DNA of 64,000 nt, taken from positions 1 to 64,000 of the forward strand of contig JAHLLR010000023.1 of the NCBI GenBank assembly GCA_020444075.1, read 5' to 3'. Of this stretch, positions 53,332-61,465 are shown piece by piece. The notes beneath the pieces are model-generated. The model was not told the origin of the DNA and did not search any database. It saw only the letters and a list, made by a program, of their open reading frames with translations. Position numbers and translations under genes: made by a program. Source of the DNA: Deltaproteobacteria bacterium (lineage in GTDB: Bacteria > Desulfobacterota > Desulfobacteria > Desulfobacterales > Desulfosarcinaceae). Position 1 is the stretch's first letter, and each line of letters opens with the position of its first letter.

Positions 53332-54027
53332 TGAAATGCCAGATCTTGATATCACTTCTGGGCACATTCGTTATTACGATTGTACCGGAGTCACCCTACA
53401 ACTCATCAGGACAAGACTTTCTTGAGCTGACAATCCCGAATTGTGCTATCTGGACTCTGGCCGCCTTGAGAATAGTTTCAATGCATCACCACGCGACAGA
53501 TTTATCAGAAATGTTCATTGCCTGGTGTGCAACCAATACCCACCCAAGATTTCACATGACCGCAATATATAGTGGTGCTTCGAATTAGTCCATTATCCGC
53601 ATACTGGCAAGCTGTACGTAAGTTTTACAAGCACAAATAGCTTCAGTTCTTGTGATCTATCCTGCACCTCCCCCTATCAGAATTCATTTCTCACGACGCA
53701 TACAAAATCACGCCGTGTAATTCCAAATGCGGATCTCCAGAAAGCTCAAGTTCACATTTTTTGACCGGGCAACCGAGTTTGTCATTCCGGGACGTAGCGT
53801 AGCGAAGATCCGGAATCCAGGAAGGTTCATGGGGGGTGCTGGATTCCCGCTTTCGCGGGAATGACACCAAAGAAAGACCGGCTTGAGCTTTATAGATAAC
53901 CGTAATCCCAAATTATTTCGGTTTGAGGTAGGAAGCAGAGTCGTCAATCGATTTAATGAACCGTGCTCACTCTTCTTTTCCGATGCCTAACACATGGTGT
54001 GAACCGCCGCATTTGAAGGTGAGAAAA
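53332..54027. other. About 700-base gene-free stretch between island genes and the Ldh2 gene
   Basis: An 86-codon frame overlapping the TIR stop (53328-53588) has weak coding character. The rest contains a palindromic repeat (53781-53865) and no gene I can support. Confidence 0.5.
53781..53865. repeat. Palindromic GTCATTCC/GGAATGAC element
   Basis: GTCATTCCGG ... CGGAATCCAG on the left pairs with CTGGATTCCCG ... CGGGAATGAC on the right, giving a long imperfect hairpin. This type with GTCATTCC ends is widespread in proteobacterial genomes; only one copy is seen in this window. Confidence 0.7.
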
Positions 54028-55041
54028 CTATTGTGCCAGCAAACGAAGCTCTTCCAGCAATGTTTTATCGATATCCATTTCCCCCGAGGACATACACCGT
54101 TTTTGATTGGTATGCCCTCTGTCCCCCGGGATCTGAACTTCTGAATAGCCTTCCGCAGGCGGTAAGAATCGAATCGTAGCACACATATCGGATACATTCT
54201 GCTTGAAGAGTGACACATCGACGAAACTGCCGACATCGATTCCGATCATCAAAAATCCATATTCCTCCGGATTCCAGCCGGATGATTGCTCCGTGCTCAG
54301 CAAGCTATGCACCAGCGGCCCGGTCAGGACCTCGATCAACATCATAATTCCATACCCTTTGAAGCCGCCGCCCATGGGCAATAGATTGGCCACGCCATTA
54401 TCGTTCAAGGCTTTACCGGCATCGGTGGTAAACAAGCCGTTTTGATCCAATGCCGCATTGGGTTTGAGTGGCAGTTTGTTCTCTTTGGCGGCTTTCAGTT
54501 CAAAAAAAGGAATTTCGGTTGTGGCCATATCCAAAAGAATCGGATCGGTAGCTGTGGGGATGGCATAGGCGATTGGATTGGTCCCTAACACGCCCTTTCT
54601 GGCACCATGGGGAACACAGCATTCCGTTCCACCATTGAACATACAGATGGCGATCATATCTCGCTTGGCCAATTCGGCCGACCACATGTTCAGCGTAATG
54701 ATGCCTGAGGAATTTCGAAAACCGACCGCTGCGATCCCGTTGTTTTTGGCTTTGCGCTCAATTTCATCGTGAATGGCTCGGATCTTTAATGATGGCGCCA
54801 GGCCGTTGAAATCAAAAATCGTAACACCTGCGTTGTCAACAAGGGTACCAACCTGTCTGCCATCATTGTTCTTCCAGACGTTCAGATCTGCTATGGCTTC
54901 CTTGATGGGTTGCATCCGTGGGGCCTTTCTCAGGTGGGATGCAACTATGCAATCGCTGAAGTACCGCGCCTCCTGATCGGATACATGCGTTGACGCTGCC
55001 GTTGCAAGCAGCCGTCCAACTTCATCGATGGTTATTTTCAT
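54028..55041 (-). CDS. Ldh2-family NAD(P)-dependent oxidoreductase, probable pyrroline-2-carboxylate reductase
   Basis: 337 residues of the malate/L-lactate dehydrogenase (Ldh2) fold. Seen: IVASHLRKAPR with the family His, VGFRNSSGI, GTNPIAYAIPT and LPMGGGFKGYGIMMLIEVLTG. Family members include malate, sulfolactate and delta-1-pyrroline-2-carboxylate (Pyr2C) reductases. Placement after both aconitase X subunits on the same strand (39 bases from the small one) favours Pyr2C reductase in hydroxyproline breakdown. GGAGGAAAA precedes the ATG. It could instead be a sulfolactate-type enzyme; the substrate cannot be read. Confidence 0.83.
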   Translation of the reverse strand: MKITIDEVGRLLATAASTHVSDQEARYFSDCIVASHLRKAPRMQPIKEAIADLNVWKNNDGRQVGTLVDNAGVTIFDFNGLAPSLKIRAIHDEIERKAKNNGIAAVGFRNSSGIITLNMWSAELAKRDMIAICMFNGGTECCVPHGARKGVLGTNPIAYAIPTATDPILLDMATTEIPFFELKAAKENKLPLKPNAALDQNGLFTTDAGKALNDNGVANLLPMGGGFKGYGIMMLIEVLTGPLVHSLLSTEQSSGWNPEEYGFLMIGIDVGSFVDVSLFKQNVSDMCATIRFLPPAEGYSEVQIPGDRGHTNQKRCMSSGEMDIDKTLLEELRLLAQ

Positions 55042-55080
55042 TTTTCCTCCGCAACTGCACCAGTGGTTGATCGGTGCAAT

Positions 55081-55494
55081 TTATCCCAAGATTTCAATGA
55101 TACCGCGATCACCATCGATCCGCAGTCGATCGCCGACTCGGATAAGGGCGAACAGATCCTCGGCAATGTCGGTTACCAACGGAACGTTGAGCACGGCAGC
55201 GGTAACCGCGGTTCGTGAATCCAGGCGCGGAAACACCAGCGCGGCAGGACCGCAGCCGGCTTCCTTGGCTGCATGGAAAAAAACCGACCATCCATTGGAG
55301 CCTTTGCTGCCGTCAAGGATCAGCACGCTGTCTTTGATGCTCATGCCTTCGAGGGGATGGCCAGTTTCAACCACCTTACCGGTGAAAATATCGACGCCAC
55401 CCCAACCGGTAATGGTCTGGCGGCTGATCATGGCAGGTCCCTCCGCAATTCCTCCCAGGGCCCCCCGACCGGTGATGATCTTTCTCGCCCTCAT
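55081..55494 (-). CDS. Aconitase X swivel (small) subunit, DUF126
   Basis: 137 residues. The ATG overlaps the stop of the large subunit at the shared A of TGATG, so translation is coupled. Family motifs: the SRQTITGWGGVDIFTGKVVETGHPLEG segment, the SKGSNGWSVFFHAAKEAG block with the conserved substrate-loop Ser, and DSRTAVTAAVLNVPLV. In aconitase X (AcnX) enzymes this is the equivalent of the aconitase swivelling domain. See the large subunit for function. Confidence 0.9.
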   Translation of the reverse strand: MRARKIITGRGALGGIAEGPAMISRQTITGWGGVDIFTGKVVETGHPLEGMSIKDSVLILDGSKGSNGWSVFFHAAKEAGCGPAALVFPRLDSRTAVTAAVLNVPLVTDIAEDLFALIRVGDRLRIDGDRGIIEILG

Positions 55495-56765
55495 CAACGC
55501 CCCTCCCAGTATCCACTGATTGCCGATTGCAGACATTCTTCCCATGAACCATAGAACAATTTGGCATTCGTTTCCTGTGCAGCGGAAATGCGCTGTTTGG
55601 ACGAATCATAAGCAGCGGTGCGCACCCCATCCGGGTAGCCGCGCGTAGATGGGCAACTGCCCGTCAAGAGTGTTGCTCCGGCCTTCTCAATCGTGTTGGT
55701 GTACCCGCAAATATCGGCCATATATTTTATTGAACCGGCCGTCCACAAATGAACGGTGGTGTCCGCATGAATGCGTTTGCCGTCCAAATAGGCAGCAATC
55801 CGCCGAAGTTCATCGATGTGGTAATGGGGACAGCCCAACGATACATAATCGATTTTTTGACGTCCGTGGCCGTTTAATTCCTCCATGGAAGCAGCCATAT
55901 CGATAGTGCCGATCGCAAGGGTTTGGTTCGGTTTTCGATGGTTCAGGGCTTGTGCGGATGTGCCTGCTTCGGGTGTGAGGCCGACGATATGACACAATTC
56001 CGTGCCTGCCGCGCAGGCCAAGGCGGCAGAAAACGCCTTCAGCTGAATGCTGTTGGGACGGGGGAAGTCCCCGATTAAGACCGGAACCGCATGGGGCGGC
56101 AGTTGGCGACCTATCGTAAACCCGAGAAGATCCCAGTCAGATACCGACTTCGGTGCGACGTTGACAGCAACCAGATCCGTACCGATACGGTTTTCGGGCA
56201 GATGATTGCCGGCCAGCGGCGTGCGGCCGCAGACCGCTGCACAAAAGCTGGCTTCGATGCCGTCTCCATTGCCGCAAGCGCCCCATACGGAGTTCATATA
56301 CAATACGGCGCTGGATTCACAGCTGACAAAATGCTCGCCCATGAGCGGTATGAATCCGGTCAGGTAGGGAATACAATTTCCGCTCAACACGACACCGGCA
56401 TCGACGAATCTCGAGAGAAAACGGGCATTTCGTGTCTTTTTATCAGGGGGCATCAGCATGCCATCCGGGACTTCGCTGCAATCCGCATCCACCCCGGAGA
56501 AACAGATACACTGGCTATCCATTGTTTCCAGGTTCACGGTTTCCGATGAGCATAGCGACATCTTTGAGAAAACAATGTCAAAATCATCGGATGAAACGAC
56601 ATCCAAATAGTGATGACTGCCGCAGAAAAGATCGGCCCAGGTGACCTTGCACAACGCCTCTGCGCCCACTATTCGCCCATAGCGGACGATCAATTCCATC
56701 GCCTTTTGCCTCACAGGACCCTCATAGCCGTCCAGAATCCCTTTTTCTTTATCGGACAACTTCAT
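55494..56765 (-). CDS. Aconitase X catalytic (large) subunit, DUF521
   Basis: 423 residues. AcnX binds an Fe-S cluster and dehydrates hydroxy acids. Seen: KAMELIVRYGRIVGAEAL, WADLFCGSHHYLD, the NSVWGACGNGDGIEASFCAAVCGRTPLAG block, VSLGCPHYHIDELR with conserved Cys, and LLTGSCPS. Characterised AcnX proteins include cis- or trans-3-hydroxy-L-proline dehydratases and archaeal mevalonate-5-phosphate dehydratase. With an Ldh2-family gene downstream, 3-hydroxyproline dehydratase is the better guess. First gene of a three-gene minus-strand operon. Confidence 0.9.
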   Translation of the reverse strand: MKLSDKEKGILDGYEGPVRQKAMELIVRYGRIVGAEALCKVTWADLFCGSHHYLDVVSSDDFDIVFSKMSLCSSETVNLETMDSQCICFSGVDADCSEVPDGMLMPPDKKTRNARFLSRFVDAGVVLSGNCIPYLTGFIPLMGEHFVSCESSAVLYMNSVWGACGNGDGIEASFCAAVCGRTPLAGNHLPENRIGTDLVAVNVAPKSVSDWDLLGFTIGRQLPPHAVPVLIGDFPRPNSIQLKAFSAALACAAGTELCHIVGLTPEAGTSAQALNHRKPNQTLAIGTIDMAASMEELNGHGRQKIDYVSLGCPHYHIDELRRIAAYLDGKRIHADTTVHLWTAGSIKYMADICGYTNTIEKAGATLLTGSCPSTRGYPDGVRTAAYDSSKQRISAAQETNAKLFYGSWEECLQSAISGYWEGR

Positions 56766-57331
56766 CGAATGTCGCTTTCTTTAAATCAAGGTTTTGAACA
56801 CGGATATGTGGGTTCACACAAATCGCTTTTTCATGGCAGTCCTTACCCGGGAGTTCCCCAGCGTTGTCACAAAAAATGATGACATTCGTTGTTTCGTGAA
56901 ACGTTACCTCAAGCCTGGGAAACAACCAACAGCATCATCTGTGTATGGTCGAATTTTTATGTGTGTTTTGCATGAAAAAGCAAGGAATTTAATTTGTTGG
57001 CCTCTGCTACCCAAGACAAGCCTATGAGATCCAGTTGTAAAATGAAAATTCTATGCACTCCCTGACAGATAAATTCCCTGGCAAGTAACATGAAATCTGA
57101 AGTCACACCAAAGATTGGTAATCTGTAATCTATCCTGCACCCAGCTTGTTCAATAAATATTGCACACCTGCAGAGCATCGATAAGCTTTACAAAGCTGCT
57201 CCGCGGCAGGTCACCATCCTGACCCACCGTAGTTACTTTTCCATCGATCCCTCCATGTCCCAACTCTCCGTTACCTGATCGTGCAAACTACCTTTGCGAG
57301 TTTGTTTAACCCTAAACCAAGAAGGTGGACC
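56766..57331. other. 566-base gene-free stretch
   Basis: No supported gene. Around 57170-57275 a short frame (QSIDKLYKAAPRQVTILTHRSYFSID) may be transposase debris, but the family is not recognisable. Confidence 0.4.
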
Positions 57332-57612
57332 ATGGCACCACTGCGTCAACAGATGATCAGGGAAATGGATTTAAAGAACCTTTCCTCAAACACCCGGCGT
57401 ACCTACCTTAGGGCCGTAACCGGTTTGGTTTGGCACTACCGGCAGTCGCGGGAAGCCATCACCAAGGAGATGATCGAGAATTACCTGCTGCATCTCAAAA
57501 CGAAAAGGGTAATGCGCCAGCCAGTTGCTGCCTATTTTTTACCTGCCTGCGATTTTTCTACAAACATATTTTAGGCCAGCAGATCAAGGTTGATTTCCGT
57601 CTAACCAAATAA
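57332..57612 (+). pseudogene. Tyrosine recombinase (integrase), frameshifted N-terminal remnant
   Basis: Begins MAPLRQQMIREMDLKNLSSN and continues TRRTYLRAVTGLVWHYRQS, the SAM-like N-terminal core-binding domain of phage/transposon integrases. After HLKTK the frame breaks, and homology resumes in another frame (EKGNAPASCCLFFTCLRFFYKHILGQ). It ends at 57612 with no catalytic domain. Dead by frameshift and truncation. Confidence 0.75.
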
Positions 57613-57847
57613 GCTTTCCCAACCATCCGGGCGATTCATAGTCCACATTCTACCTGGTCTTGTGAGGGTATTTCTTTCCGACCATCGATCAGATCCAAGC
57701 GAATTGGTAGGTTTTACCTATCGCCATACGGTCAATGGGCTCACATTGCAGGTACTATCAGCTGCTGATTATTGTTAAAAGTGTAATCTATAAACATTGC
57801 TTCCGAAAAGCATGAATCGGGAGATGCGAAGGCGGAGGATTCGATCA

Positions 57848-58924
57848 ATGAAATGGTCATTTAAGGTTGGCAGGTTTGCCGGTATTGATGTTTTCATGCA
57901 TTTTACCTTCATATTGCTGATCAGCTGGGTAGCAGTGGTCCACTGGCGTCAGGGGCAAAGCGTAACCGCTGCCTTGGCGGGCGTTTTGTTTATCCTGGTA
58001 ATTTTTATTTGTGTGGTCTTGCATGAGTTTGGTCATGCACTGATGGCCAGGCGCTACGGCATCAAAACCCGCGACATCATACTGCTGCCAATCGGAGGTG
58101 TGGCGCGTTTGGAAAAATTGCCCACCAACCCGATACAGGAACTGTGGGTCGCCCTTGCCGGCCCTGCTGTGAATGTCGTCATCGTCGTTGCCCTGTTCTT
58201 TTGGCTGAGACTCACCGCCTCGCTGGAGCCGCTGCAAACCCTGACCATCACCACCGGGCCTTTCATGGAGCGGATCATGGCGGTCAACCTATTTATGATT
58301 TTTTTCAACATGATACCGGCTTTTCCAATGGATGGTGGTCGTGTGTTGCGCGCCCTGCTGGCCACTCGCAAGGAATATAGCCGTGCGACCCAGATCGCGG
58401 CATCTATCGGGCAGGGCATTGCGGTCCTCTTCGGTTTTGTCGGACTGATTTATAACCCGTTTTTGCTTTTCATCGCTCTGTTTGTGTGGATCGGTGCAGC
58501 CCAGGAAGCCAGCATGGTCCAATTTAAATCTGCCATTGGGGGTATTCCGGTTCAGCAGGCCATGATCAGCGATTTCAAGGCGCTTGACTTGAACGACCAA
58601 CTCAATCGGGCTGTCGAACTCACCCTGAAAGGATCCCAAAAAGATTTTCCGGTAGTCGATAACGGCACGCTGAAGGGTATTCTGACGCAAACCGATCTGT
58701 TGAAAGCACTTTCCAATCGGGAAAACTATCCTACCGTCGCATCAGCCATTCAAAAAGTTTATGTCACGGTAGATCACCTGGACATGCTGGAATCTGCCTT
58801 TGCCAAACTTAGCGATTGCAATTGTCACACGCTGCCGGTGCTGCAAAACGGTAAACTCGTGGGGTTGGTAACCATGGATAATCTGGGTGAGTACATGCGA
58901 ATTCAGGCAGCCATGAGCAACTGA
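57848..58924 (+). CDS. M50 (site-2 protease family) metalloprotease with two CBS domains
   Basis: 358 residues; GGAGG precedes the ATG at 57848. About six membrane helices. The zinc motif HEFGHALMARRYG sits in a helix near 60-75, and the third ligand in NMIPAFPMDGGRVLRA. The C-terminal part has two CBS motifs (QKDFPVVDNGTLKGILTQTDLL and CHTLPVLQNGKLVGLVTMDNL), which in the family bind adenine nucleotides. It cuts membrane-embedded substrates. It begins a plus-strand operon with the efflux genes, 10 bases from the next, which suggests a link to envelope stress or efflux control. Confidence 0.9.
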   Translation: MKWSFKVGRFAGIDVFMHFTFILLISWVAVVHWRQGQSVTAALAGVLFILVIFICVVLHEFGHALMARRYGIKTRDIILLPIGGVARLEKLPTNPIQELWVALAGPAVNVVIVVALFFWLRLTASLEPLQTLTITTGPFMERIMAVNLFMIFFNMIPAFPMDGGRVLRALLATRKEYSRATQIAASIGQGIAVLFGFVGLIYNPFLLFIALFVWIGAAQEASMVQFKSAIGGIPVQQAMISDFKALDLNDQLNRAVELTLKGSQKDFPVVDNGTLKGILTQTDLLKALSNRENYPTVASAIQKVYVTVDHLDMLESAFAKLSDCNCHTLPVLQNGKLVGLVTMDNLGEYMRIQAAMSN

Positions 58925-58934
58925 TGGTAGTGAT

Positions 58935-60365
58935 ATGACAATCATGAACAGACGTTTAGAGGCCGGGCGTAACGCGCAAAATTGGGTATCGCATCGATTT
59001 ATCGTATTGATCGTTGCTGCCAGCTTTCTGATCTCCGGCTGTCAATCCCATACCATAAACCCATCGCCGGAACCGTTGCAGAAAGGAGGCGTCGCTTACA
59101 GCATCCCATCGCCGACTTCAACACCCGTCGATCAAAATTGGTGGGCGTCGTTTAAGGATGCCAAGCTGGATGCGCTCATCAACAGCGCATTGAACAGCAA
59201 TTTTGACATCATGCGGGGCTTGGCCAGGCTCGATCAGGCCGACGCACTCACCCGCCAAGCCAAGGCGGCCCGTCTGCCGCAGGTGGACCTCGAGGCCAGC
59301 ATCCTGAGGGATTGGGCCGATGGCGACACGCGCAATCGGCTGAGTACGGTCGGCGGCGCATTGGCCTGGGAAGTGGATGTGTTCAATCGGCTGGGGTCTG
59401 CCGCTCTGGCCCGTCAAAGTGACAGGGCTGCACGCGTGGAAGACCTGCAAGCCATCCGGCTAAGTTTGTCCGCGGAAGTCACCGATGCCTATTTTGATGT
59501 GATCGAACAACGCAGCCAGCTGGCCTTGCTCGCACAGCAAATTGGTGCTGACCAAGACTTGCTGGAACTGACCGAGCTTCGTTTTCAGGCGGGGCTGACC
59601 GCCTCGGTGGATGTACTGCAGCAAAGCAGTGTATTGGCCGAAACAGAGAGCCTGGTGCCCCCCACCGAAGCATTGCTGCGGGTTTCGGAAAATCGCTTGG
59701 ATGTTTTGATCGGGCAGGCACCGGACGCGGTGGATCGCGTGGACGATAACGATCGGTTCGTTGCCATTGGAGTTCTGCCGTTTACCGGCGTCCCCTCGGA
59801 CCTGTTGCTCAACCGTCCGGACCTGAGGGCTTTCAAAAACGAACTCGTCGCAGCAGATGCCGAAATTGGACAAGCGATTGCCGAACGCCTGCCGCGGATC
59901 ACGCTGGATGGGTCCTTTTTTTATGGAAACGGTTCGGACTTCACCGGACCCGCAGGAATCTTGTTGGGGTCAATTGTACAGCCGCTGCTGGACTGGGGCG
60001 CCCGCAAGGCGGAGGTTGAGCGCAGCCGTGCCCTGTATGTCGAACGGTTGGCGGTATTTTCCCAAGCCTATCTTCAGGCGATTGAAGATGTTGAAAACAC
60101 ACTTTACCGGGAACGCAAACAGCGGGAGTTTCTGGACCGACTGGAGCGTCGCCGCCAATTTCTGGAACGCACCGTCGAAGAGACCAGGGATCGATATACC
60201 AACGGCCTGACAGATTTTCTGCCGGTCCTGGATGCGATAAAAGAGCTGCAGCGCATTGAGCGCATCATCGTGAGACAGGAACGAGCGCTGCTGGGCTTTC
60301 GTATTCAGCTCCACCGCGCACTGGGTGGGCGGGTTAACGCAAGCCAAAATGGAGATACGATATGA
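58935..60365 (+). CDS. Outer-membrane efflux lipoprotein (OMF/OprM type)
   Basis: 476 residues. A lipoprotein signal is seen: hydrophobic FIVLIVAASFLISGC with the lipobox Cys. Then WWASFKDAKLDALINSAL, long helices typical of TolC-like tunnels, and NRPDLRAFKNELVAADAEIGQA followed by the second repeat. It forms the outer-membrane channel of a tripartite pump. The stop overlaps the ATG of the adaptor gene (ATGA). A second ATG lies three codons in. Confidence 0.93.
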   Translation: MTIMNRRLEAGRNAQNWVSHRFIVLIVAASFLISGCQSHTINPSPEPLQKGGVAYSIPSPTSTPVDQNWWASFKDAKLDALINSALNSNFDIMRGLARLDQADALTRQAKAARLPQVDLEASILRDWADGDTRNRLSTVGGALAWEVDVFNRLGSAALARQSDRAARVEDLQAIRLSLSAEVTDAYFDVIEQRSQLALLAQQIGADQDLLELTELRFQAGLTASVDVLQQSSVLAETESLVPPTEALLRVSENRLDVLIGQAPDAVDRVDDNDRFVAIGVLPFTGVPSDLLLNRPDLRAFKNELVAADAEIGQAIAERLPRITLDGSFFYGNGSDFTGPAGILLGSIVQPLLDWGARKAEVERSRALYVERLAVFSQAYLQAIEDVENTLYRERKQREFLDRLERRRQFLERTVEETRDRYTNGLTDFLPVLDAIKELQRIERIIVRQERALLGFRIQLHRALGGRVNASQNGDTI

Positions 60366-61465
60366 TGAATCATAAACCATTTTTTAGCGCACCGCTATGT
60401 ATGGCCTTGGCGGGGATCATCGGCATGCTTGGGATTGATCAGGCAAGCGCTCAGCAGGCCGTGCCCGTGATTGTTAAGCAGGCAGCCATCGATCGCTTCG
60501 TCGACCGTGTGGAGGCCCTTGGCACGCTGCGCGCCAATGAAACTATCGAGCTAACCGCGACGGTTTCCGAAATCGTGACCGACGTCCATTTTGAAGATGG
60601 CCAGCGGGTGAAAGCCGGCAGAATCCTGGTCGAGATGACCAACGAAGAGGAGCACGCCCTGATCGAAGAGGAACGCTCGACGGTTGCCGAAGCCAAAAAA
60701 CAGTATGATCGGCTGCGCCCCCTGGTCCAACGCGGGGCGGCATCCACTTCGCTGCTCGATCAGCGACGGAGGGAGTACGAAACCGCCAAGGCCCGCCTCC
60801 GGGCCATCGAATCCAAGCTGCAGGATCGCCTGATCGTGGCACCATTTTCCGGGGTTGTCGGCCTGCGCAACATCAGTGTGGGCGCACTCATCGAGCCGGG
60901 TGACGTCATCACGACCCTGGACGACGACAGCGTCATGAAGCTCGATTTCACGGTGCCGTCGATTCACCTGGCGAGCCTTCAAACCGGCTTGCCCATTATT
61001 GCCACATCGCCCGCCTTTGCCGGTCGCCAATTCGAGGGCATTGTTGCCAGCATCAACAGCCGAATCGATCCGATTACCCGTGCCATAGTCGTCAGAGCGA
61101 TTCTACCCAATCCGGAGCGTCTGCTCAAACCGGGTCTGCTGATGCAAGTCGCGTTGCTGAAAAATCCCCGGGACGTATTGGTGATTCCCGAGGAGGCACT
61201 CATTCCGTCCGGTCGCGAAAACCACGTGTTGGTCGTAGATCGATCCGCCGAACCCACCCTTACCCAACGCCGCCAGGTGACCACCGGCGGCCGCCGACCG
61301 GGTGAAGTCGAGATTATCGACGGCCTAAAGGCCGGTGAATTCGTGGTGGTTGACGGGACCTTACGCACCCGGCCGGGACAACCGGTGACCGTCATCGCCC
61401 TGGACAGCGGCAACGAACCCCTGGCCCAGCTGTTAACCCAGGGCAGGAAAGGCCCAGGCCAATGA
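60362..61465 (+). CDS. RND efflux periplasmic adaptor (membrane-fusion protein)
   Basis: 367 residues with an N-terminal signal-type helix (CMALAGIIGMLGIDQASA). The lipoyl/biotinyl-like domain halves ATVSEIVTDVHFEDGQRVKAG and RLIVAPFSGVVGLRNISVGALIEPGD flank an alpha-hairpin. It bridges the RND pump and the outer-membrane channel. Start and stop both overlap neighbours by four bases (ATGA), so the three pump genes are translationally coupled. The substrate is unknown. Confidence 0.93.
   Translation: MMNHKPFFSAPLCMALAGIIGMLGIDQASAQQAVPVIVKQAAIDRFVDRVEALGTLRANETIELTATVSEIVTDVHFEDGQRVKAGRILVEMTNEEEHALIEEERSTVAEAKKQYDRLRPLVQRGAASTSLLDQRRREYETAKARLRAIESKLQDRLIVAPFSGVVGLRNISVGALIEPGDVITTLDDDSVMKLDFTVPSIHLASLQTGLPIIATSPAFAGRQFEGIVASINSRIDPITRAIVVRAILPNPERLLKPGLLMQVALLKNPRDVLVIPEEALIPSGRENHVLVVDRSAEPTLTQRRQVTTGGRRPGEVEIIDGLKAGEFVVVDGTLRTRPGQPVTVIALDSGNEPLAQLLTQGRKGPGQ

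Noticed and set aside
53328-53588. 86-codon frame overlapping the TIR gene stop by ATGA
   Set aside because: Start spacing is attractive, but the protein (MMKCQILISLLGTFVI, then polar fragments) matches nothing and reads like random sequence; left out as a gene.
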